Shown here piece by piece: positions 41,016 to 50,700 of a DNA stretch of 60,000 bases. This DNA comes from Symsagittifera roscoffensis (taxonomy: Eukaryota; Xenacoelomorpha; Acoela; Convolutidae), in the NCBI RefSeq assembly GCF_963678635.1, contig NC_087071.1, forward strand, positions 43,947,095 through 44,007,094, given 5' to 3'. The translations under genes were made by a program, and so were the position numbers. The notes under the pieces were generated by a model. The model was not told the DNA's origin. It ran no database searches and saw only the letters and a list, made by a program, of their open reading frames with translations. Positions within the stretch are counted from its first letter, which is position 1. The number at the start of each line of letters is the position of its first letter.

Positions 41016-41883
41016 GACAAGTGTCTGGGTGGTGGGACTTCTTCCCTCTTCGTTATGGGGACTTCTTGATTCGCCGTACCTTGTACCACCACTCAAGCTC
41101 TAGTAAAATTTTCCCAAAATCCTCTCTTAAAAACCAAATGTTGACCCCCCTTTTTCTTATTTCTCTTTTTGGCTACCTCTATTTCAATGTTCCAAGTAAC
41201 TTGAGACCAAAACCTGTGCGCAGGTATCTTGTGATCACCTGTTCGTACAAAATTTTAACACAAATCCTCACCAAAATGCAACAAAAATCTAAGCAAGAAA
41301 AAGGAATAAAAACAGAAAGATGAGCCCACCTAAAAATCAAAGGTGACAAATGTCTACCTTCTATCGAAAAAAAATGTCTTGTACCTAATTGCCACGCGTT
41401 TCCTTCCCCCCTGCTAGCGATCTTATGGGGTATTACAAAAACTGTCTATGTCCCTTCCCCCTACCAATCCGACCAGGGTACCTTCCTTAACTCGAGTTCA
41501 AATTTCGATATCCACCTAATATTACCAACGCGTGTTAATTTCTAATGTAACTAAGTCAACGATGTCGACTAATTAGTTACTCTAATTTCCCCCTTTTTAC
41601 AATTTACAACCGCCAACCTCTAACTTAACCAGCCCCCCTTCTAACCTCCCCCCTTTTTAGCCCCCCTTCTTAAGCCTAAAATTACCTTAAGCGCCGGGTG
41701 CTAAACCTCTCAAGAGAAAACCGTAGACCTGTCTCCAGGCCTGCTCAAGTAAAAACGTTCCTCAAAACCGGGGGATGTCGCTTATCCTATTTTACACTTA
41801 TCTCCTATAATGTAATGTGGATTTTAACGATACCCGTTCTGCCCAACTTGAGAACTCGAGAATTGCCAAATCCTTCTTGGCTG

Positions 41884-42087
41884 CTTTCCCACTCGACTGG
41901 TCACCTGTTCCAGTCCAGTCTCCTATTGGTTCAGCTCAAGTGTCCCTGAACCACTTTCCCACTCGGCTGGTCACCTCTTCCAGTCAAGTCTCCTATTGGT
42001 TCAGCTCAAGTGTCCCTGAGCCACTTTCCCACTCGGCTGGTCACCTCTTCCAGTCAAGTCTCCTATTGGTCCAGCTAAGTTCCAAGC
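41884..42087. repeat. Three-copy 70-bp tandem repeat in the leader of element 2
   Basis: Copies start at 41884, 41954 and 42024 with CTTTCCCACTCG and contain GGTCACCT and TCCTATTGGT. The third is incomplete. Confidence 0.9.
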
Positions 42088-42541
42088 TATCTGAAAACCC
42101 TTGACAACGCCCCACTTCGGGCACTTTATTCAGTTTACTGGTTTAAATTGCTAGGTTGATCGAAACGATCGAACTTGTAAAACAGTATGGGTATACTATT
42201 TAATTAATATAAAGGTTTTATCCAACTAATCTGGTGTCAAAGTCACTGTCTTTTTTCGTTTTATGGTTTTTGTTCCTTTTTCTATTCTTTTTTGGTTTTT
42301 GTTTTGCTTTTTGTCTTTTTGCTCGTGTTTTTGTCCCCCTAGTTGCCCCCCTTTACTCGGTTAGCTAAGCCTCGTTCGGAGAGCGTACCAGGAAATTTTC
42401 TCGAGTTTTCTTAAAAAGCTATCACGGTACAACCGGAAGTTTTGCACGTTCCTGTCGAACCGTACCGCCGGTACTCTAGAATGGGCATTCAGCCCGAAGC
42501 TGTCTCAAGTGGGTTCGACTCCGTAGTCTTGATGTCGTAAA

Positions 42542-42556
42542 CACCCAGGAGCGCCA
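42542..42556 (-). promoter_or_regulatory. Primer-binding site of element 2
   Basis: Sense TGGCGCTCCTGGGTG, 11 bases from the 5' LTR and identical to that of element 1. The conserved AT-rich spacer is longer than in most Gypsy elements. Confidence 0.7.
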
Positions 42557-42567
42557 TAAAAACACTA

Positions 42568-43472
42568 TGTAACATTCGTCTACTGCAGTCACACATGAGG
42601 CTTAAGAAAAATAGGCCCTATAACCACTGGCTCAAGGGTCAGGGACACCATCTCTTGTGTTTTTCTACCTCAAGAACGGTCGGAGCCAGTTCGGTTCGTT
42701 TGTGACATGAGACCACGACCCGTTACAGCTTAAAGGCTACTACTAAAATATCCCCCCACTCTAGAATTAGAAACGTCCCCATACTTAGGTCTCTAGATAC
42801 CCAAAATACATGAACGCCGTTAAAAACCGGGTTGGAACAATCCGTTAAGTTACTTTTTATTAGACAGTGTAACTTTGATCCATTTCAGATGGATCAACCT
42901 AAAACTCGCCTTACCTCAGCATAACAATTATAAAACACACTCTAGGAATTTAAATTAAGTACTCACATTGTAGCACGCTCAAGAACCAGGAAGTAAATAA
43001 GTCGGTAAGCAACTCAAGAATTAATAAAGTAACTAAAATGAGTTTAATGTTAGTCAGTTTTAATAACAAGAACAAGTTTTTACTCTAGACTGTTAGTTCT
43101 CGTGAACCATTGGGACACTCTAGCTGTCCACCTTTCCACCGAAGGTTCACTCTGGTCCAGTTAATAATAGTACTCCAATCACAACAATCCAGTTCGTGGG
43201 AATGCTCTCGTCTCTGTTTTAGATGGGACAGCTCTACTCTTGTTCTTATCGTGATAGAAATTGCGAATAGCAATTTCCCACCGTTTTATTTAGCAACTTT
43301 CCCGCGATTGTTACTCGATCGTTCTCACTTCTCTTTTTTGATTTTCAGTTATCGCGAGAAAATCATGCATGACAGGTTCCATTCGAAATTTTGAAAAATT
43401 AAATTTCACTCCAAAATCAAGTGTTTTTTGCTTCTCTCAAGGTCAAACTTCCGAATATGACCGACTGGCACA
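42568..43472 (-). repeat. 5' LTR of element 2 (in sense)
   Basis: 905 bp, identical to the other LTR except for one base at 42938. Candidate sense AATAAA at 43285-43290. It lies 290 bases upstream of the first visible exon of the plus-strand gene. Confidence 0.95.
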
Positions 43473-43762
43473 CATATAAAATATAAAATATCAAATCGCT
43501 TCCCTCATTATCAATCATTACGGTTTATCTGAATCATTACGCTTTATCGCCGTATCATTGCAATATATTTATAAAAAACATTAACCAGGTAGACCCATTT
43601 CAGCTAGGCAACTAGTTTTATGTGAATGATTTGCTTGACTCTGTATAAAATATCTGATCAAGCTGTCAATATAAGTATAGATTTTCAAAACTGGTGACAC
43701 ACTAAAAATGCCAGAAAAAGTTCGTTTTTTTAATCAATTTTAACATTCTTCTTTTTTCGCAG
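43473..43762 (+). other. Probable intron end upstream of the plus-strand exons
   Basis: AT-rich host sequence that ends in a pyrimidine tract and cag acceptor at 43760-43762. No exon is seen in it. Confidence 0.5.
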
Positions 43763-43910
43763 GTCCGAAATGCTTGCGTTGGATATCCAGACGAAAAACT
43801 CGGAAACTCAGTTTGCTATAGATCGAAATGTAAAAGTGGACAAACTGTGTTTTCTTACGTCACCGTAGCCGAAATTGAGACTTACAAACGAAACACTTCT
43901 TCACATATTG
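43763..43910 (+). CDS. Unrecognised gene, first visible exon
   Basis: 148 bp, acceptor ttcgcag, donor gttagt, ends in phase 1. Encodes VRNACVGYPDEKLGN to TSSHI. Confidence 0.7.
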
Positions 43911-44471
43911 GTTAGTGGAAACTATTAATCACTATTTTATACAGAATTGCCAAAATTTCGGACCGACAATAACTTGCAGAAGACAGCAAAGGACCTATTT
44001 CATAAAGATTATACCTTTTTTTTCTGACTTAGTGCAACTTTCAAGATTGACTGAAGAGTCTTTCCAACAGTCTGTTGGCAATGGTGTTGATTGAGGGTTT
44101 TGAATTTAACGATTCAAAATTCATTCTGCTGTTTCACAGGCTACAATGAGGAGGTCATTGATTTCGAGCCAGTAGATTGCTCTCCACAGACTAGCGGCGT
44201 GTCGATTCTCACAGAAGAGCCCACTATACAAATCAGTACTGAGCCAGACCAAGAAGTTAGAATCTTGTAAGTCTTTGATCACACTAGACCTCTTCGATAT
44301 GTTTTGTTATTAACATCTGGCAATGATTCAAGCAAGACTATTTTTTCTAATTACAGAGAGCGAGTGGTAGATGGAAAACTTGTGCGCAAGTTGAGCTATA
44401 TGGGACATGGATTTGGGTTTCATATGCCGAGCGACATGGATGAATCAGAAAGCTGTGACTGCGAAGAGTAG
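43763..44471 (+). CDS. 3' end of an unrecognised host gene (three exons)
   Basis: Exons 43763-43910, 44140-44266 and 44357-44471 join in frame through GT-AG introns (gttagt/cacag and gtaagt/ttacag) and end in TAG. They give 130 residues. Visible features are scattered cysteines (ACVGYPDEK, VCYRSKCKSG, FEPVDCSPQ), an acidic Ser/Thr/Glu-rich middle, a basic GKLVRKLSYMGHGFGF stretch and an acidic C-terminus (DMDESESCDCEE). I do not recognise the family. The 5' exons are not in the window between the retrotransposons; they either lie left of the window or were lost. Element 2 sits antisense just upstream, probably within an intron. Confidence 0.7.
44140..44266 (+). CDS. Unrecognised gene, second visible exon
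   Basis: 127 bp, acceptor tttcacag, donor gtaagt, ends in phase 2. Acidic (YNEEVIDFEPVD to PDQEVRI). Confidence 0.7.
44357..44471 (+). CDS. Unrecognised gene, last exon
   Basis: 115 bp, acceptor attacag, ends DCEE then TAG at 44469-44471. Confidence 0.7.
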
Positions 44472-45657
44472 TATTTACTTGAACACAATGCCTGCGACCA
44501 AAGAATCACATAAAAGTAGTAGTTTCGAATTATGTCACTTGTGCCTGCTGATACTTGCGATTTCATTAAGTTTAATAATTCACTTAAGTTATTATTGGTC
44601 ACAGCAGAGTTTCAGAATTCAGCAGATTTTCTATTTTTTTTCCAGGATCCATAAGTGTATACTCGGTAATCATAACATCACGCTTGCGATTAGCAGACGT
44701 TATCAGTTCGTGATGTTGATTTTTTTGGGTCAACAAATTTTTTAAGTGTCGATGAACAGGGTTCAGACTCTTGGCGACTTTTTTGTTACTAAAGAAAGTT
44801 TGCTGCTTGTTCTTAACTATTTCGGCGTAGTGTATTTTATTTCATGCGCTGAGTTTGATGTTCATTTTTCTTATTACAATTTAAATTCAAATTGCTATAA
44901 GAAAGGTAAATAAGGCTATCCACTAAAGAAAAGGAAATGGGACTTGAGAAAATGTACCTAAGAAATAGAAATGAAAAAGGACTACTTGCCTTTTCATCCA
45001 ATTTTCACAAATTGGGTCAATTTTATGGAAAAAGTCAATCATACAAGAGTCTTGAAATTCAAAGAGCTTTAACTTAATTATTTATAAAAAATAGAGAAGA
45101 TAGGTTTGAAAGTGTTTTTTGTTAAAGGATTTTAGACTTGTTTTTTTTTGTTGTCGGTTTCAGTACCTAAGTAAACTACTATGTTGTATTTAATTCGGTT
45201 CCCTTTTTCTCGGCCGAATCGAGGTTTGAAAATACACAATTTAAGATAATTCACAGCAGAAAATATTGCTAATTTTTTTTCTTCAACTTTTTCTAACTTT
45301 TTTGTCGACGTCTTTTGTTTTTATATTCATTTTCTATCCAAAATGACACAAAGCTCCGCTTCGCTTTTGTGTATTAGTGTGCTCCATCAATTCTTTCTGT
45401 ACTCTTTTTTTTTAGTCTGAATGAAAAAGATGTCCAATATTTTTTGATGAAAATTGTGATATTTTTTGAAAGCATCGTTTTTTTTGTTTGCTGGTCCATT
45501 GCTTATTTGGTTCTGTCTAATCACAGTTATCGCACATTGAAGCTTGCGAGCGTAATTTTCAATGGCCAAAATTTTTTTTTATCGCCAACTTTCTTTCAAA
45601 AAAATTGTCAAGCGCAGATCGCACATTTTAAATCAAAGTTATGTGCAAAGGTTATGC
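44472..45657. other. Intergenic region left of the hAT-like element
   Basis: 1.2 kb of AT-rich sequence downstream of the plus-strand gene. I see no gene or clear polyadenylation signal. Confidence 0.5.
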
Positions 45658-45849
45658 CAGGGTTCCCAACTGGTCTGGATTGACCGACCTGGTCAATTAT
45701 GTCAGTAATTGGTCGGTATTTTCAATGTGGTCGTAATTTTTTCTCAGCGGACGTTTCTTCGACATACGACGACACCTGAAGTCCAATTAAGTCCTGGATT
45801 GAGAGATTTTTGACCAAGCCGAGTTTTTGAAAAATGTTTCTTTTCAGAT

Positions 45850-46065
45850 ATGGGGAAATGCAAACTAAATGATGCAATGAGACGCCAGTTTCCATGGACC
45901 GACTCTATCACCGGTGATCTACACTCTGACCGTTGTCGTTTGACCGTAAAATAATCTCCGTTTTGAGCGGGAAAAAGATGCTGGAGACCAACACGCTCAT
46001 CAAAAGGTTCACTTCGCGGTTGTCACTTCTACAACACTCGGCTACGTCCCGTTGTTACTCTGCAA
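45850..46065 (+). pseudogene. Degenerate zinc-finger-like remnant inside the hAT-like element
   Basis: An ATG at 45850 opens 34 codons that include MRRQFPWTDSITGDLHSDR. A second frame then gives KDAGDQHAHQKVHF followed by STTLGYVP. The F-P-W, Cys and His spacing recalls the BED-like or C2H2 fingers common near hAT transposases. Stops and a frame change show decay. Weak call. Confidence 0.3.
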
Positions 46066-46143
46066 TGAAATATCTTGAAAAAGTGTATCAAACTTGAAAT
46101 CATGTTGGAAAACTTAAAAACGTGATTCAATTTGAGTACATAA

Positions 46144-46443
46144 AATGCTGTCAGTTTGATATGCAACTTCTACAACAGAGTGAATTTTGAGGATGCGGTA
46201 GTCAACGCTCGACTAGACAAGCTGCTTGCTGAAATTGACAGCGCGTATAAAGCGACATCTCAACTTGAAGCACAAGTACAAGAGGAATCGGCGAAATTGC
46301 GCGAGAACGTGGAGGTGTTGAAACGGATTTCCAGCAAAGAGCGATCGAAACAGATCAACATGGCTGAGGAGACAATGCACGACAAGAAAATGGAATGGGA
46401 TGAGCTTAAAAAGAAGCTGTCGAAGTTTTATTCAGAGGCATAA
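46144..46443 (+). CDS. Coiled-coil ORF inside the hAT-like element
   Basis: About 95 codons, open from the TAA at 46141 to the TAA at 46441. It has no early ATG in frame; a possible splice acceptor (ttctacaacag) lies at 46169-46179. The product is almost entirely helical and charged (ARLDKLLAEIDSAYKATS, KLRENVEVLKRISSKERSK), typical of a coiled coil. The family is not recognised. It may be a captured host exon or the C-terminal part of the element's own protein. Confidence 0.45.
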   Translation, partial: NAVSLICNFYNRVNFEDAVVNARLDKLLAEIDSAYKATSQLEAQVQEESAKLRENVEVLKRISSKERSKQINMAEETMHDKKMEWDELKKKLSKFYSEA

Positions 46444-46756
46444 GCAGTCATTGATCTAGCTGACCGCCAATTGAGTGCAGTTGTGGACTCGATGTTTCAT
46501 TAATAATAATTTCTTTTTTACTTGTATGAATTGACAACTTCAAACAAAATTTAATTTTCATCTTGTCGAAAATTGCGGGATGTAAAATGTTTTTTTTTGG
46601 CCTGCAAAAATCTTTTTTAAGACTTTTTGGTGGTCGGTGTTTTTTTTTCTGAGGGTGTTGGGAACCCTGGGTTATGTATGAGTTACGTATGATCTAGCTG
46701 TATCAAAGCGCCTATGTGCTGCCTGAAATCAAAGAGTCAAGTATGCGTGGAAGTAG

Positions 46757-46825
46757 TTAGGCTAGGCTTGTGGTTAAAAGGTCAAGCAACAAGGCTCCGA
46801 GTTCGCATTCCGTAATAACAGGTTA
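46757..46825 (+). repeat. tRNA-like SINE head (weak)
   Basis: TGGTTAAAAGG resembles an A box and GAGTTCGCATTCC a B box. The match is partial. Confidence 0.3.
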
Positions 46826-47136
46826 TTTTTTTCGAATTCATGTCTCTTTTGTATTTTTTTAAAAACTCGTTTTTGCCGTTTTTTGCTTGCGGTAGCGAAG
46901 TGCATCCTGGGCTTTTATGAACAAACATAATACCTAATTCAGAGTCGCTTCTTACCTCCCAAAGTGGTCGGATCATAGCCAACAGACAGTTGGAAAAGAG
47001 TAAATGAACGCAATTAAACAGAAAAAAAAATGACTTGTTTCCTGAAAAATCTCAACGCTAATTTTTTTTCGAATAATATAGCTCTTGGTCGATAAAATCA
47101 ACGCATTTTGAGAAAATTAGATCAATTGGTAAATTT

Positions 47137-47142
47137 TTTATT
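47137..47142 (-). terminator. Candidate polyadenylation signal of the sphingosine kinase gene
   Basis: AATAAA on the minus strand, about 450 bases past the stop codon. No other support. Confidence 0.25.
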
Positions 47143-47593
47143 TCGCTGGGGAATCTGAAAATGTAATTCCATTTTCGAATCTAGAAGTCGATCCCGTTTT
47201 CGGGTTCTTTTAACTTTCGCTGCTTGATAGTGGAGTTCGCCTTCCTTTTAACAAAGGAAAGAACTGAAATTTTAAAAAAAATCAAAAGTCAAAACGCGAA
47301 AAAGTAAATGTTCAACAAGGCTTCCTGAAAAAACAGAAAAAAAAATCGTGACCTATATAAGAGTCTGAACTAAGTTCATCGATTCCTAAACATGATGTTA
47401 AAAATCACTATTTAGTTAAGTGGTCGGTTATTAAGTGAAGATTCCTATTATCTATAAAGTTCAATTTTCGAATTAAAAAAGCACTCTTAATTGAAAAAAA
47501 GGTTATTAGACAAAACTAATCGCTGAAATTATTTAAATTTTCTCAAAAATTTTCCAAAAGCTGTTTTGTGATAGGTTGTGTCTGATTGGTTGA

Positions 47594-47719
47594 TTAGTAG
47601 ACAAATCTGGCTAAGTTTGGTAGCACCGTGCAGGATATTTTAGTAGCATTAGGCACCTTCTCCCCATCCACGACCAAGTTCATCTCCTCCTTTATTTCCT
47701 CAAACTCAATCTCAAACGC
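47594..47719 (-). CDS. SPHK: SPHK exon l: last exon
   Basis: 126 bp; acceptor tttttcag, stop TAA at 47594. MNLVVDGEKVPNATKIS matches the VDGE C-terminal block. Confidence 0.92.
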   Translation of the reverse strand, partial: AFEIEFEEIKEEMNLVVDGEKVPNATKISCTVLPNLARFVY

Positions 47720-50700
47720 CTGAAAAATAAATATTTCAAGCTCACAAATATTTGAACAAGATAACCAAATATTTTGGCATAATCCATTGATTGGATAATG
47801 CCAAGTTGTTGGCAATATCCTTTTTGGTCAGTGAATCTGGGCAATATTTCAATGACTATAAAATTGCTGATCGATTGAAAAAATCAATTTCACTAATTTT
47901 GCCAGAAATTGGCCATGAACTTCAGTTATCACAGATTTTTTGTAGAATCGGTGGCATTGCGCTTCCTAATTGGTGAAAAAGTGCACGTTTCGGACGTTTG
48001 AAATGCTTTAAAATTCAGATCTGAACATCAAAGCGAGCCGTTTTAGCTTAATTATCATCGCTTAGATTTGATGACTGAAAAGGATGTTGCTAGCAATTTG
48101 ACATTATCCAAAGCTGTTTCATCAAGTTTGAATTACGTACACATGCGTGAACTGAAACAAGTTCGAAACGCGAATCAAGTAACATTTGATCGTTTTTGTT
48201 TTGCATTCGTTTGCTTTTCTAACGATACTTCATGAAAGTGTTAACCCACTAATTTTTTGTGCAATGCTTTTTTATTTTTAAAAGTTATAAGTAATAAATT
48301 AAAACAAAACAAGACGAAGATGACACCAAGTGAGCTTTGAAAAGCAAGGAGTCTGACCTTGACTGGTTTGAAGTGCATCTCTGGAATGTTGATGTGATCT
48401 CCAGTTGAGAATTTGGAAGATAGTTTGAGTAGTTTGGTTCTGCTAATGGGCTGCAGACAGTAGCCCAGTTGGATGCAGCCATCATTCATCTTCGCCTGGG
48501 GCGCGTAGCACATGTCACTTCCTGAAATAGATAAAAGTACACTTCAGCAACAGAAAACTGAGTTAAATAAAGTTTGTTTAAGTTAAAGATATAATAATGC
48601 GGTAAATTCCTGTCGAATACGGTTGAGGCGAAGCGGAGTTCTTCCGAGACATGTTTTCCCGCTTTCTTCTAACTAGCCTAAGTTCTTCTATATTCGTCTA
48701 TATATCAAACGGATGAACTGCTGTCCGCTAAGCTGGCAAGATTATTCCAGAACTTAAACTTTCTGGATTAATCTCGAATTTTTTTTCAGGCAATCGCTTC
48801 CAGGCTAGATACTACATGCCAGTTTTTTTTTTGCTTACAAGATCCATTTTGTTTTTGCTCGATTGCTTGCTTCAAAAAATTTCCCTTGTTGTGAACCGAT
48901 CCAAGCTCAAGAAATCGAGAAGTATTTCAAAAAGTCTCTTGATAAACATGCTTAGAAAACTTTTTTGTGAACCAATTCAAGCTTGAAAACAATCTAGATT
49001 ACTTTTGGAATAGTTGGACGGGGGGGGGGGGGAGGGGGGGGGTATCGGAAAGACCCAAAATAACACCATGATAACCTTAATGTTACTATACGAACCTATA
49101 TGAGTGACATTTGATGCGAGTATGAACACGAATTGATCCGACTCCTCGCTCTGCCACTTCTCCTCTGGGAATTGGGGGATGAACTCGGAAATGTCAGATG
49201 TCTGGGGGTACACTGAGTTGTCCATCTGTGAGTTCATGGTCATCAGGGGGTCTATTATGACTATAGGGGCTAAATTGCGATTAACAGGTGTCAGTGATGT
49301 TCAATTTAAGCAATGGAATCCATTAAGAAAATTGGAATCGGTTGGCTATTTATAAAGTTATGAAGGTTTTTTTGGGCATTCGAGAATTTTTTTTGCGTAT
49401 TCTTTTTAGCTTACATAATCCTAAAGACATTTCTCGTGTAGATTTTTGTTTTTGTTTAAGTCTTACTTTAAACGACTCTAATCGATAAAATTAGTACCTA
49501 GAGCGACTCATCGTTTATTGAATTGAGATTTGTTCCGACGGAAAAGTTATGCTTGATAGTTTTTTTATTTCTTTTATATACAACCTGAAAAAATCAATGC
49601 CTTGAGTGCAATTTTTGTCTAAAGCTACTCCAGACACCTTAAATGACAGTCAGAATATTGAAAGTTTTGCGCTGATACGAGTAGCTTTGTTTGACTTTAA
49701 AGGCTATATCTGGAGATATCTAATGCCCGCTATGGTATAGTAATGGTTATTTGACTTTTTTGTCGGTCACGTTTTTCGTGACCTTTACATTTTTGCTATT
49801 CGATAGTGGAGTTTGCCTTCCTTTCAACCAAGGAAATGAGCTGAACTTGAAAAGAAATCAAAAGCCAAATCGTGAAAAATAAATTTGAGCCTGAACAAAT
49901 TTCAAGACTTCCTGAAAACAAAACGAAAAAAAAGTCATCAAGACTCTTTAAAAAGAAATTGTCTTAATTTTTTTTATAAATAACTGACTGAAAATTTTGT
50001 TCCGACGAAAAATTTATGCTTGGTGCCTTTTTATTCGGAGCAACTGACGGGAAGTCTTGTTACGAAGGAAAATTTAGGCTTGATGGTCTTTTTCTCAGAA
50101 CTATTTCGATTATTTTAATCAGCCATTTTTGACAACTGTTATATATAATCTGAAAATATCGATGCATTTGAGTGCAATTTTGCCGAAAGCTACTCCACAC
50201 AACTTAAACGACAGTCAAATTTTTCGAAGTTTTGTCCTGATTCAAGTAGTTTTGTTTGAATTTTAAAACTGTATCTGGAGATTTCTAATACCCGCTGTAG
50301 TATAGTAATTCTTATGTGGCTTTTTGGTTTGTTTTTTCTACCACTAAAATTTGGGAGCAGTTTTTTCTTCGGGATTATTGTACGTTCCCACGCAAATTTA
50401 GGTACAATATTAGATAGTGGAATTTGCCTTCCTTTCAATCAAGAAAATAAGCTGAGCTTGAAAAGAAATCAAAATTCAAACCGCTAATAAGTATATATGT
50501 GCCAAAACAAATTTTATGACTTTTCCTGACAACAAAACGAAAAAACAATCATCACGACTCTAAAAAAGAGATATTGTCTCAATTGTTTTAAATAACTTGT
50601 CGGAACATATTGTACTGCTTGCTTGCAAATAATTTATTTGTACAGACATTTAATGCTATCGATGTTAACTTGCTCAATGCTGAATGAACAAAATAAAGCG

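Larger units (their letters stand above)
40101..42567. other. Leader (5' untranslated region) of element 2
   Basis: 2.5 kb between the 5' LTR and ORF1. It holds the TGTCCCAAGAC minisatellite, a three-copy 70-bp repeat, pyrimidine-rich stretches and the primer-binding site. No gene is supported. Confidence 0.7.
21198..43472 (-). mobile_element. Element 2: full-length 22.3 kb Ty3/Gypsy-type LTR retrotransposon
   Basis: Bounded by two 905-bp direct LTRs with TG...CA ends (21198-22102 and 42568-43472, offset 21370). By eye they differ only at 21568 (g) versus 42938 (c). The flanks share just 3 bp (cat, 21195-21197 and 43473-43475), shorter than the usual 4-6 bp target duplication. Inside, in minus-strand sense, are primer-binding site, leader, ORF1/gag, protease, RT, RNase H, integrase, macro-like tail and the 8 kb ORF3. 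Despite the near-identical LTRs, the frame is broken in at least five places. It sits directly upstream of, and antisense to, the exons at 43763-44471. Confidence 0.95.
45658..46669. mobile_element. hAT-like non-autonomous DNA transposon
   Basis: 1012 bp with perfect 13-bp terminal inverted repeats (CAGGGTTCCCAAC and GTTGGGAACCCTG). The flanks are 8 bp each and match at 7 of 8 (ggttatgc, 45650-45657; ggttatgt, 46670-46677), as expected for hAT elements. Both ends carry an ACCGACC-type subterminal motif. Inside are a small zinc-finger-like remnant and a coiled-coil ORF; there is no transposase core. Confidence 0.85.
46670..47593. other. Intergenic region between the hAT-like element and the sphingosine kinase gene
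   Basis: No gene seen. It holds a possible tRNA-like fragment (about 46757-46825) and a diverged copy of a repeat (about 47222-47350) that recurs in a kinase intron at 49803 and 50413. Confidence 0.5.

Noticed and set aside
40565-41092. Several overlapping ORFs on both strands with repeats such as SQDPVPRPCPKTL or GQGLGTRSWD
   Set aside because: They are produced by the 13-14 bp minisatellite, which lacks stop codons in many frames. Same-length open frames on both strands show this is not a gene.
47791-47976. 61-codon plus-strand ORF in an SPHK intron
   Set aside because: Short, no family, antisense inside an intron; explained by chance.
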